DNA from: Candidatus Zhuqueibacterota bacterium
Lineage (GTDB): Bacteria > Zhuqueibacterota > Zhuqueibacteria > Residuimicrobiales > Oceaniaggregativiventaceae
Assembly: GCA_014728085.1 (NCBI GenBank)
Contig: WJMF01000038.1
Location: forward strand, 18,121 to 82,120
DNA length: 64,000 nt
Reading direction: 5' to 3'
Shown: piece by piece, positions 50,801 to 59,034 of the stretch
Position numbering within the stretch: position 1 is the stretch's first letter
Layout: each line of letters opens with the position of its first letter
Notes under the pieces: model-generated
What the model was told of the DNA's origin: nothing
What the model saw: only the letters and a program-made list of their open reading frames with translations
Databases searched by the model: none
Translations under genes and position numbers: made by a program

Positions 50801-53373
50801 GTGGTATCGGTGAGCAGCATGCCCCTCGCCTTGTCGCCTTTCGGTGCCAGAATGCCGATGTATCGATTATAAGGATGGAATGGCATATCGGTGCGATCGA
50901 TGCTAAAGGCGCCGCTTTGCTCAAAAACACGGGTGATAAAACGGGCAGTCAGCATGCCGGAAGATGCATCATCGCTTTTCACGATGGAACGAAAGGTTGC
51001 TTTGCCGTTTGGATCGAGCCGGCCTTCATAGATCATTTGATTTTGCGGCTCATAACGCTTTACCGGGTCATCAAATTCAAAGGCGCCATAGCCTTTGAAC
51101 TGTGTATTTCGCGCGCCAAGGGCCAGCTCCACATCGGTTTTCAAGTTTTGCGCCACCGCGCCGTGCAGCCAGGCGGATTGAATCGTACCGACAATAGTGC
51201 CTTCGGTTAATTGCTCTCCGGAACCAAAATCAACCTCGATCTTGAGGCGATTGGGGCGCACGGTTTCAATACTCAAGGACTTTTCAAACGTCACCCCGCC
51301 CGCTTTTATGCGGGCCAGCCATTTACCGGTCGGTGCATCTGTTGCAGTATTGAGCTTGAAGGTATAGAATCCATTCACAGACCGAACTTTTTTACTAAAA
51401 TTCACCCGTTGACCGCGAGGATTCTCAAGTTCGAATTGAATGGGATAATTTTGCGGCAACGGTTTATTGGCGTTGTATAAAATAAAAGTTAAATAAATAG
51501 TGTCTCCCGGCCGCCAGATACCGCGCTCTCCGTAGAGATACCCCTTTAAACCTTTTTCAATGACCTGACCGTCGACATCAAAGTGACTCACCGATAAAGA
51601 TGACCCGTCATCCAGCTTTAAATAACCTCTCTGTCCATTTTTTTCCGCAATCAACAGAAAAGGTTTATGGACGGCAGATAAAAAAACGATTCCGTTTTTA
51701 TCGCTTACCGCATTATCCAGTACGCTTTGTTGAAAATCACCAAGTTGTATATGTACACCCGCAAGCGGCCTGGCAGTACGCAGATCGGTGACCACGGCCA
51801 TGACCGAATCGCTCTGTCCCTTTTTAGCGATCAAGCCGATATCGGAAATGAGAAAATTTCTCGCTACCCTGATATCGTGATCATAATAGTGGCGATAATA
51901 GGCGGGATGACAGGGATTGCGGCGGTTGCGGTAATACTCGCCGTAATCATAAGAGCCATAGCTGTCCCAGTAACTGCTCGCATCATCTTCCCAGGATTGC
52001 TGCAGATCCAGTTCTTCGTCTTCGGCTTTATCGGGACAGTCATAAACGATATGTTTGCGAACAAAGGAAAGCTCAAGGCGGTACAATCCGCCGGGATGTT
52101 GTTCTATAAGAGGAGAAACATCAAGGCCGTACTGTATCCAGCGGTTTGCCATATCGGGCGTAAAATTCAATGAAATCTCCTCATGCCAAACGATTTCACC
52201 CACTCTTCTCAATTCACGCTCTCCCCCCAGATCATTAACCTGGAGAAACTGGGGCAAATTGGTCTCTTTTATGCGAATCGCTTTAACGATTACCGCTTTT
52301 AAATTGACCGTTTTGATGGGAATTGTGGTTCCCAAGGTGGATGGAATAATGACGCGATCACCGGCAAAGCGAACCTCTGGTTTGATTTTCTGGAAGAAAA
52401 GCGTGTAGGTGCCGCCCGTTTTCAGGCGATATCCCGCCATATTGCGAATTCCGGGCTCTACAGAGACCTTTGCTTCACCGGTCCAGCTCTTTGAGCTGTA
52501 GATACGTATGACATTCCCGGAGATACGATATTTCAGGTCTTCTTTTTTATCGTCGGTTCGTAAAAGTCCGGACAGGTTTTGAGACGGTAAGAGGGGATCT
52601 GAAAAACGCACCTCAACGTATTGTGTCTCTCCCTGTTGTGCGGACACTGATATCAGCTTGAAATCGCTTTGTGCCGGTACCGGGATGATACGATCACCTC
52701 TCTTGTTAACGCCAATGGGCCGGCCGCTCCATTCCAGCCGGACAAATGAGGAATCCTCTTGCCGCTTAATGCCTTTAACCGTAAAAATGTGATGACGCTG
52801 ATCATTGCTGTGCTGCCAGCCGATATCGAGCGCCCGCTTTTCCTGTTTTGCGGTTATCATTTTTTCCACATCTGCCGCAAATTCAGCATCTGCGGTAATG
52901 ATTTCCCCCTTGATGCGTTGAATTAACGGCTGGTCGGAACGGGGGGTCTCAAGACCTTCAATAGAAAGATCAAAAGAAGGTTCGATCGTGGAAAAGGAGA
53001 AACGAAACGTTTCCTGACCGGCAAAGGTCTCCATAAAGCGCTTTAAATGAAGGGTCGCCTCATAAGACTTGTTGGCGGGAAGGCGTTTTTCCGGCCTGAA
53101 CTCGAGTGTACTCGTTCCGGTCCAGATGGCAATGCCGTCGATAGAGGGATCAAAATCAAAGGGTGATTTCTTCATCGGCTGCCGGACAGTGCCGGAATCG
53201 ACAATTTCGGCGGCGAACTGAACCCGAATGGGACTTGTTCGCGAGATGGTACCGGAAGTGTAGGCGGATATCAGGGTGTGCTCGGTGTCACCTGTCTTTT
53301 CTTCCTTTTTTGTACAAAAACAGAAAAGAGAGATGATTAAAATCAGCGATAACAGAAAACGAAGTCGGATCAT
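47851..53373 (-). CDS. Bacterial alpha-2-macroglobulin lipoprotein with thioester
   Basis: A 1,840-residue periplasmic protease-trap. The N-terminus is a lipoprotein-type signal ending in FCFC (Cys18 or Cys20, the lipobox is not canonical). A series of MG-type beta domains follows, including the MG2 region with 'GYLYGERGIWRPGDTIYLTF', then the A2M domain and the thioester motif YPYGCIEQ with Cys1391, so the molecule can bind attacking proteases covalently. A helical complement-like domain follows ('YLAGQPEAATELVDNA') and a final receptor-like domain. ATG 53373 has GAGG six bases upstream. It is followed by PBP1C, the classic partner. Compare E. coli YfhM. Confidence 0.93.
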   Translation of the reverse strand: MIRLRFLLSLILIISLFCFCTKKEEKTGDTEHTLISAYTSGTISRTSPIRVQFAAEIVDSGTVRQPMKKSPFDFDPSIDGIAIWTGTSTLEFRPEKRLPANKSYEATLHLKRFMETFAGQETFRFSFSTIEPSFDLSIEGLETPRSDQPLIQRIKGEIITADAEFAADVEKMITAKQEKRALDIGWQHSNDQRHHIFTVKGIKRQEDSSFVRLEWSGRPIGVNKRGDRIIPVPAQSDFKLISVSAQQGETQYVEVRFSDPLLPSQNLSGLLRTDDKKEDLKYRISGNVIRIYSSKSWTGEAKVSVEPGIRNMAGYRLKTGGTYTLFFQKIKPEVRFAGDRVIIPSTLGTTIPIKTVNLKAVIVKAIRIKETNLPQFLQVNDLGGERELRRVGEIVWHEEISLNFTPDMANRWIQYGLDVSPLIEQHPGGLYRLELSFVRKHIVYDCPDKAEDEELDLQQSWEDDASSYWDSYGSYDYGEYYRNRRNPCHPAYYRHYYDHDIRVARNFLISDIGLIAKKGQSDSVMAVVTDLRTARPLAGVHIQLGDFQQSVLDNAVSDKNGIVFLSAVHKPFLLIAEKNGQRGYLKLDDGSSLSVSHFDVDGQVIEKGLKGYLYGERGIWRPGDTIYLTFILYNANKPLPQNYPIQFELENPRGQRVNFSKKVRSVNGFYTFKLNTATDAPTGKWLARIKAGGVTFEKSLSIETVRPNRLKIEVDFGSGEQLTEGTIVGTIQSAWLHGAVAQNLKTDVELALGARNTQFKGYGAFEFDDPVKRYEPQNQMIYEGRLDPNGKATFRSIVKSDDASSGMLTARFITRVFEQSGAFSIDRTDMPFHPYNRYIGILAPKGDKARGMLLTDTTHAVQLVALDHKGNLIRNADVMIKLYKIKWRWWWEKGSENLADYVGTSSYQPIDIDTVHLANGRGEYKLRLSHPQWGRFLIRAHDIGGDHSTGKIVYIDWPGWAGRGQKDLSGGAAVLSFSADKSEYRVGETVSLTIPTAKDGRGLLSLETGKGILFSDWINAGGESIQYSFQATTAMAPNVYVHITYLQPHLQSSNDLPIRLYGVIPIKVFNPETILTPVIECDNVFRPEESVRVSIREKNGRAMTYTLALVDEGLLDLTRFSTPNAWNAFYQREALGVKTWDLYDMIAGAHSGRLERLLAVGGDGSEEQVQGGRRANRFPPMVKFFGPVELKKNQVRHHDIDMPQYVGSVRVMAVAGMRDAFGSDDKTVAVRKPLMVLGTLPRVLGPQESVDLPVTVFALEENIRSVDVNIRTAEPLTVKGNPNQNLGFAQTGDKMAYFDLQAENEGIGTVRILAQSKDEKAEQSIEIEIRNPMQPVVDVLDTVLQAGETWSEKIALSGIAGSNEAMLEISRIPPLNLTKRLGFLVRYPYGCIEQTTSAAFPQLYLKKLLDLSLQRQKEIEKNVKDAIAGIQNFQTFEGGFSTWPGGDADQWSSTWAGHFLVEAQKLGYAVPMGTLSQWQKYQRNRAFSWVTGSPRSELQQAYRLFTLALYGNPELGAMNRLREIDNLPVVARWRLAAAYYLAGQPEAATELVDNAPLSVETYHELGNTYGSALRDEAMILESLLIMKDSERAEPLIQKISNRLSDDVWLSTQTTAYALIALARYAGVGVGDDEMECHYSWQNEEKTATTAAPVLQQSLSVYDATKASFRLKNQNRFPLYPRLVLTGTPAMGAEKAAQQGLNLQVQYETLEGEALDPSLLPQGLDFVANATVTHSGSRTAYEGLALSQLFPSGWEIRNERMDPSMRAEDSEFTYQDVRDDRVYTYFDLKKGESKTFRVLLNAGYSGRFYLPMVQVEAMYDATINAREPGQWIRVVKPGTDE

Positions 53374-53457
53374 TTTTTTCCTCAATTTTTTTAGTTGTCA
53401 CAAAACTGATGAACATATTATAAATTCGATCGATGATCTGTTCTGCAGGACTGGATT

Positions 53458-54246
53458 TCAGGTGCGCAAGTTTTCATTTTTTTGCAACAGCCAAAGCGCA
53501 CCAACAATGTGATGGTCCAGAAATTCGCACTCTTGTTGCTGAAGGAGAATATAAGAATTGATTTTATCCTTCAACTCCGGTTTTTGCAGGATCAATTCCG
53601 CGCCTCTTTTGCTTATCGAGTCGAGATACGCTCTGTTGATTTTTCGGCTGTATTGCGTCGTGTCGATTTCTGTGAGGATTGTATCGCCAAGGGCGGTCAG
53701 TTCCCCGAGTGTGGTTTGATGATCACGGTACTGTTCATAGTGTTTGCGCTGCAAAGGGCCGGAGGTGCGTGCATATCCATCATCGATAACCATATAACCG
53801 CCGTTGCGGATTTGTCTCCTCAGCTGCGCCACCGTGTTTTGCAGCGATCCCCAAATGCCGCCCACAGAGGCGAAAATGACAAGGTCAAAATCATGATCGG
53901 CTTTAACATAGTCCATAATATCCTGACAGATGAACCGACACCGTTCAGCAACGCCGTATTCTGCAGCTTTGCGATTGGCGTCTTTGAGAAAGGAAGACAT
54001 GGCATCGACACCGGTTATTCGAGACTTAAACCGGGAGGTGATGGGAACGGAGACAGCTCCCTTGCCGCAGCCGAGGTCGAGAACAGTGCTGTCAGAGGAA
54101 AGACCGAGGTTTTCGACCACGCGTAAAATATCTTTAACCGAGCTGCCCAGAGCCCATAGATCCTCAAGCAGGAAGGGCATTTCGGGCAACATCTGTTCGT
54201 CTGTTTCCAGGGAATCGGAAACGAGCTTTTGGGTTTTATCAGACAT
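53458..54246 (-). CDS. SAM-dependent methyltransferase
   Basis: A 262-residue class I methyltransferase: motif I 'STVLDLGCGKGAVSVPITSR' (DLGCGKG), motif II 'ITGVDAMSSF', 'CRFICQDIMDY', motif IV 'FDLVIFASVGGIWG' and 'RNGGYMVIDDGYA'. All cofactor residues look intact. The C-terminal 100 residues are helical and would cap the substrate site. Substrate unknown; small-molecule methyltransferases of this subtype are often assigned only as methyltransferase type 11/25. It is 84 bp upstream of the alpha-2-macroglobulin gene on the same strand and could be in one transcript with it, but I see no functional link. Confidence 0.85.
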   Translation of the reverse strand: MSDKTQKLVSDSLETDEQMLPEMPFLLEDLWALGSSVKDILRVVENLGLSSDSTVLDLGCGKGAVSVPITSRFKSRITGVDAMSSFLKDANRKAAEYGVAERCRFICQDIMDYVKADHDFDLVIFASVGGIWGSLQNTVAQLRRQIRNGGYMVIDDGYARTSGPLQRKHYEQYRDHQTTLGELTALGDTILTEIDTTQYSRKINRAYLDSISKRGAELILQKPELKDKINSYILLQQQECEFLDHHIVGALWLLQKNENLRT

Positions 54247-55059
54247 GGCTCATTCCGGAAATGGAATCATAAAAAAACAATTTATCCTCGCACCGGTTTC
54301 TCTACATGAAGAATAAAGGCAACTGCTGGAATCAAGGGTTTGACAACTATCCTGTAATAAAATAACCATTTATTATAAAACCGGACATTTTTTTAAAATC
54401 CTGAGGAAAATATCCGTATTGAGCGCATGACTATGATGATCTTAAACATCATCAAATTCAAACTACACAAACTCGTGTTATTTCGCAACTGAATTTTTAA
54501 ACCATTTCAATATTCCAGCCTGCAAAAAAAATGATAAAAGGTCTTCAACCCTCTTTTTTTCGAAATTCGACAACCTTTTTTGCGCACCGTCAACCCGAAT
54601 AAAAGTGATCTTCGAAAGCTGTCCCGGCAGGAATTTTGATGTATTATCCGTTTTGATACAGTCAGGGCAAAATACCGTTGCAAAAAAAACACACCCAAAT
54701 CCATCCCTTTACACACAACTGCATTAAAAACAGCCATAACTGTCTTGACCGTAATTTTGGCATGTGATTTGAATATATTCAGGTAAAACCGGATGAAGGA
54801 TGCCCCTTTCAGATAATATTTTCAGGAAAGTGTAACCACAATCCTGAACCATTGTCCTTAACGCTATCCGCATCCCCTATAAAAGAAATTGAGATTTCGA
54901 CAGTTAAAAACCGGGACCCGGATAAAGGGTTTATTAATGGATTCGCTTTCAGTGAAACAGCGGATGATAACCTGAATTTTTTAAAGCTTTTATTGTTTTT
55001 TTGCAGCGATTTTCATACACTTAACCAGGCATAAAACAATAAAGGGGTTATCGACAGGG
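54247..55059. other. 800-bp intergenic region without a supportable gene
   Basis: An AT-rich gap between the divergent methyltransferase and kinase genes. It holds GATGAT...ATCATC (around 54438-54456), a candidate sigma-54 site (listed separately) and, from 54768 to 55034, a plus-strand open frame without an ATG whose translation ('DPDKGFINGFAFSETADDNL') looks protein-like but matches nothing I know. It may be a gene relic. Confidence 0.4.
54758..54773 (+). promoter_or_regulatory. Weak sigma-54-like site before the kinase/NtrC pair
   Basis: TGGCAT-N5-TTGAA: the -24 half is perfect and the spacing is right, but the -12 half has GA for the invariant GC. It is about 290 bp before ATG 55060. If real it would mean autoregulation of the pair. 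Confidence 0.28.
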
Positions 55060-57510
55060 ATGAAAATCACATTCACTCTGCTCCTGGCTTTGACCGTATC
55101 TGTTCATGCTGCCAATGACCGGGATCATTTACCCTATACCGCTGTCCAGGTTTATAAAAATCCGGCAAAACTCTATACGATTGATATAGACCAGGATGGT
55201 TATGATGAATTTATGGAAGTTCACCAAGCCGGCGTCAGACAACAATCACTGCGGATACGCAAAAACATAAGCGGCGCCTCGTTTTTTCAGAGCAATTTTG
55301 CCAATGCCGTAATGGATAACTCACCCTATGCCTTTCACGACAAAAACGGCAGGCCGGTGATTATCGTTCCGTTTACAAAAGGCTTTAAGGGATTTATCAG
55401 AGTCATTCGCCCGTCAGATGCATCGGGTAAAGAAGAATACCACATCGGAACGGGTAAAGACCGCAACAACAACAACCACTGGGATTGCAGCATAAACATT
55501 ATAAACAATTTGGATATCAATCAAGACGGACACGACGATATTCTGATCAATCTCCTGTCGACCTATGACCTCGAACCGAGAGCGCTGATCGCCTTTGATA
55601 TACTCAACGGGAAAAAACTGTGGGAATTTGCGCTTGGTGCAGGGTTATATCGCAGGGCGATTCGCATCGGAACCCCTGACAATCCAAGGCTTTTAATGGG
55701 AACGGGTGCTTATCACAACGGTGTTTACGTCAACAATCTGACCGACAGTCTGTCATATATATTGCAATTCTCACTGGATGGTACCCTTTACAGCGCTCAA
55801 TCGATGGCGGGTCCGCAAACCCATACGAGAATTGAAGACCCGGATTTTGATGGCGACGGAAAGCCGGAGATCGCCGTGCTTTTGAGCAGTCAAAATTTTG
55901 AAAAGAACTGGCCGGGATATTTATCGATTTGGAACGAAAGAATGACCTTTAAAACAAGACAATACACCTTTGCCACACCTGTGAGTGAACTGTGCAGCGG
56001 TGACATTCACGGCGACGGCCACGATGATCTTTTCATCGCTTCCATAAATGACTCGAAATTATATGTGGTCAGCTCAAAATACGATTCCGTTTTGTCGATC
56101 GATCTCCCCCTCTCTCCCGCCTATATTGCCCTGATCAACCTCAAGGGCGATCTGCGACCGGAAATCGTGATCGCAGAGAGCTACCAGAGCATCGTGCTCG
56201 ATCAAAAATTCAATATTATCGCCCATATACCTGCCGGCGGCATTCTACAAGCCATTCACAGAGGATTTGAAAATCCGGCGCTGCTGGCATTGACCTCGCA
56301 TAATAAAACCACGGTTTTTAAAGTAAGCAAAACTGAAAATCCGTTCATGCTGCCGAAAGCGGTAAAACTCGTATTGATTGTCTTTTTTGTCGTTACCCTT
56401 GCCGGTGTGTATCTGTTGGTTTGCTTCTACCGGCGTTCGACAAGCATACGGCAGCTGCAGATGGTGTTTACCCATCTGCCGACCGATATGATTTTAATTG
56501 ACCGAAAACAGCGAATAGTGGCCGTTTCGGACACCTTGCAGAGCCGGCTGCAAAAGCCAAAATCTGGTTTTATGAAAAGAGACTATAAAGAGGTATTGCC
56601 GGCGGCGCTGGCCGACCGGGTAGCCCAAATCCTTGACCAACTCGAATACAAAAAAAGTGACGTTGTGAAAGCGGATGCCGAACACGGGCAGCGAAAACTG
56701 AAAATTCAGGGAATCACATGGCAAGCCATGCCCGGCGCCAGACTCATTTTGATAAATGATGTCTCACTTCAAACCCAATCCGAACGAACCCTGGAATGGG
56801 CTGCCATGGCGCAGCGGCTTGCCCACGAGATTAAAAATCCATTGTCCATCATCCGGCTCACCCTTGAACGGCTGCAGTTGCTCTTCGAAGAATACAATCC
56901 GGAACACGGTGATCATTATCGCGAACAGGTGGATTCAATATACGAAGAGATCGACCGCCTGCGAAAAGCCACGGACGGGTTTATGAAACTGGCAAAAGCG
57001 GAACAACTGCATTTTTCCACCTGTCCGATCGACAAATTGACCGAAGAAATCAAAAAAAAATATGCCGGCAGATTACCAAAATCCGTATCCTTTCAAATCG
57101 TTAACGCAAAAAATCTGCCTCAAGTGAAAATGGATCTGGATCAAATGATGATCGTTTTTTCCAACCTGATCGACAATGCCGTACGGGCGATGCAGGGCAA
57201 GGGAAAACTCTCTCTGGAAACATCCCTGATGCAAAAGATCAATGCCGGTGAAAGAGGAAGATTTGATGATTTTATTGTTTTGGAGCTGAGCGATACCGGC
57301 TGCGGCATTGCCGAAGAAGAGGCGAAGCGTATCTTCGATCCCTTTTTTAGCAAAAACGCCGGTGGCACCGGCCTCGGCACGGCAATCGCCAAACGAATCA
57401 TTGAAGAACACGGCGGTGGCATAACCCTGAGAAGCAAAATCAATACAGGGACAACCGTGCGAATCTCTTTACCGGTCACCGAAAAGGAGCAGAACCATGA
57501 TGAAAAATAA
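55060..57510 (+). CDS. Sensor histidine kinase with FG-GAP (integrin-like propeller) ectodomain
   Basis: An 816-residue membrane kinase. Signal peptide 1-18. The periplasmic region (~20-430) has repeated calcium-binding-type loops: DIDQDGYDE (from res 42), DINQDGHDD, DFDGDGKPE and DIHGDGHDD, the FG-GAP/VCBS repeats of a seven-bladed propeller, plus 'NPRLLMGTGAYHNGVYVNNL'. One membrane helix (~430-455) is followed by a PAS-like domain ('LPTDMILIDRKQRIVAVSDT'), HisKA with H589 (AQRLAHEIKNPLSIIRLTLE) and HATPase ('NLIDNAVRAM', 'DTGCGIAEEEAKRIFDPFFS', 'GTGLGTAIAKRIIEEHGG'). The cytoplasmic part is NtrB/NtrY-like. Its 3' end overlaps the NtrC-type regulator. The ectodomain probably senses a polysaccharide, protein or Ca2+. 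Confidence 0.9.
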   Translation: MKITFTLLLALTVSVHAANDRDHLPYTAVQVYKNPAKLYTIDIDQDGYDEFMEVHQAGVRQQSLRIRKNISGASFFQSNFANAVMDNSPYAFHDKNGRPVIIVPFTKGFKGFIRVIRPSDASGKEEYHIGTGKDRNNNNHWDCSINIINNLDINQDGHDDILINLLSTYDLEPRALIAFDILNGKKLWEFALGAGLYRRAIRIGTPDNPRLLMGTGAYHNGVYVNNLTDSLSYILQFSLDGTLYSAQSMAGPQTHTRIEDPDFDGDGKPEIAVLLSSQNFEKNWPGYLSIWNERMTFKTRQYTFATPVSELCSGDIHGDGHDDLFIASINDSKLYVVSSKYDSVLSIDLPLSPAYIALINLKGDLRPEIVIAESYQSIVLDQKFNIIAHIPAGGILQAIHRGFENPALLALTSHNKTTVFKVSKTENPFMLPKAVKLVLIVFFVVTLAGVYLLVCFYRRSTSIRQLQMVFTHLPTDMILIDRKQRIVAVSDTLQSRLQKPKSGFMKRDYKEVLPAALADRVAQILDQLEYKKSDVVKADAEHGQRKLKIQGITWQAMPGARLILINDVSLQTQSERTLEWAAMAQRLAHEIKNPLSIIRLTLERLQLLFEEYNPEHGDHYREQVDSIYEEIDRLRKATDGFMKLAKAEQLHFSTCPIDKLTEEIKKKYAGRLPKSVSFQIVNAKNLPQVKMDLDQMMIVFSNLIDNAVRAMQGKGKLSLETSLMQKINAGERGRFDDFIVLELSDTGCGIAEEEAKRIFDPFFSKNAGGTGLGTAIAKRIIEEHGGGITLRSKINTGTTVRISLPVTEKEQNHDEK

Positions 57511-58879
57511 ACCTCAAATTCTCATCATCGACGACGAGAAAAAGCTGTTGGACAATTTTGAGGGTATTCTCAATACAAAAGGTTATCTCACCTATACCGC
57601 TCTGACCGGAGGAGAAGCGCTTGAGCTGGCTGAAAAACACCCGATCGATCTCGTTTTTCTCGATTATCATTTGCCCGACATGACCGGTACGGCCGTTTTG
57701 GAACGTTTGTGGGGAAAAAACCCGCTCTTACCTGTGATCATGATCTCCGAGCGGGCGACAGTGGAAAAAGCGGTAAAGGCAACCCGTGCCGGTGTTCTGG
57801 ATTTTCTTGAGAAAGACAAACTGACGGCCAAATCCATTCTCAATATCACCGAGAAATATCTGAGCGACAGATTTTCCCGGGCTGAAAAGGCAAATTTATC
57901 GGAAACCTATTTTCAAACTTATGGCATGATCGGTATCAGTGGTGCTATTCGACGAATATACGATATGATCGACAAAGTCGCCCCCACAAACGCATCGGTT
58001 CTTCTGCTGGGAGAGTCCGGTACCGGAAAGGAACTGGTGGCATCAGCCATCCATCGACAGAGTCCGAGAAAAGCACAGCCCTTCATAAAGATCAATTGCG
58101 CCTCGATACCGCATGATCTCATCGAGAGCGAATTGTTCGGCCATGAAAAAGGAAGTTTCACCCACGCCTATTCCCAGCAAAAGGGAAAATTTGCTCTTGC
58201 GCATAACGGCACCATTCTTCTGGACGAAATCGGCGATATGGATATCACTACGCAGTCCAAGGTTTTGCGCGTTTTACAAAACGGCGAAATCACACCGGTC
58301 GGATCTGAAAAAAATTTTTGCGTCAACGTCCGCGTTATTGCAGCAACAAATCAAAATCTCAAAGAAAAAATCAAAACAAAAACGTTTCGCAAGGACCTGC
58401 TGTATCGCCTGAACGTCGTCACGTTTGATCTGCCTCCATTGCGCGAAAGAAAAGAAGATATTCCCCTGCTGGCAAATCATTTTTTGCAGCACTATTGTGA
58501 ACAATATAATCGTCCGCTAAAGCGTTTCACATCACGAGCCAGGGAGATACTTCTAAGCCTGGACTGGACGGATAATAATGTTCGCGAGCTGGAACACGTC
58601 ATTGAAAAAATAGTCATTCTTCTCGACGATAAACAAGTCGACCTCGCTGCCTTGCAAAAAGTTTTTGATCTGCAGACTTTGGAAGCTCAAATCCCGCCCG
58701 AGCTTACACTCAGAGAAGCACGTGAATGGTTTGAAAAAGATTTTATCAAAAACCGCCTCGTCGCCAACAACTGGAACGTCGCCGCGACCGCCACATCGAT
58801 GGGTATCGAACGGACGAACCTGCACCGCAAAATGAATCAATACGGCATACAAAGGCCAATAAAAGCCAATACCCCCTAA
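57497..58879 (+). CDS. NtrC-family sigma-54 response regulator with GSFTHA loop
   Basis: A 460-residue activator. Receiver 1-120 with DD at 12-13 and phosphoacceptor D56 (VFLDYHLPDM). AAA+ domain (~145-380) with Walker A GESGTGKE (172-179), Walker B TILLDEIGDM (239-248), and the sigma-54 contact loop GSFTHA (219-224), where most relatives have GAFTGA: F and T are kept, the second Gly is His. An arginine finger segment (FRKDLLYRLNVVTF) and a Fis-type HTH ('NWNVAATATSMGIERTNLHR') complete it, closest in style to NtrX-like regulators. AAGGAG precedes the start, which lies inside the kinase gene. Cognate partner of the FG-GAP kinase and candidate activator of the sigma-54 promoters in this window. 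Confidence 0.93.
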   Translation: MMKNKPQILIIDDEKKLLDNFEGILNTKGYLTYTALTGGEALELAEKHPIDLVFLDYHLPDMTGTAVLERLWGKNPLLPVIMISERATVEKAVKATRAGVLDFLEKDKLTAKSILNITEKYLSDRFSRAEKANLSETYFQTYGMIGISGAIRRIYDMIDKVAPTNASVLLLGESGTGKELVASAIHRQSPRKAQPFIKINCASIPHDLIESELFGHEKGSFTHAYSQQKGKFALAHNGTILLDEIGDMDITTQSKVLRVLQNGEITPVGSEKNFCVNVRVIAATNQNLKEKIKTKTFRKDLLYRLNVVTFDLPPLRERKEDIPLLANHFLQHYCEQYNRPLKRFTSRAREILLSLDWTDNNVRELEHVIEKIVILLDDKQVDLAALQKVFDLQTLEAQIPPELTLREAREWFEKDFIKNRLVANNWNVAATATSMGIERTNLHRKMNQYGIQRPIKANTP

Positions 58880-59034
58880 TTTGATTTCCGTTCCATCGTC
58901 TTTCGACAAAATGCCTTTTCATCGAATCGATACTAAAATCAGGCATTTACTGACAAAGCAACCCGGAGATTCTCGTTTTCCGAAATACCTGACGAGATAG
59001 CAAGGTCTAAATACAATCGTATACTATTTTTGTT

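Noticed and set aside
48084..52408. Long open frames antisense to the alpha-2-macroglobulin gene
   Set aside because: Shadows of a well-supported 1,840-residue gene with intact family motifs; no independent evidence.
54768..55034. Plus-strand open frame before the FG-GAP kinase gene
   Set aside because: No ATG or GTG start with a ribosome site, and no recognisable family. Kept only as a possible relic in the gap description.
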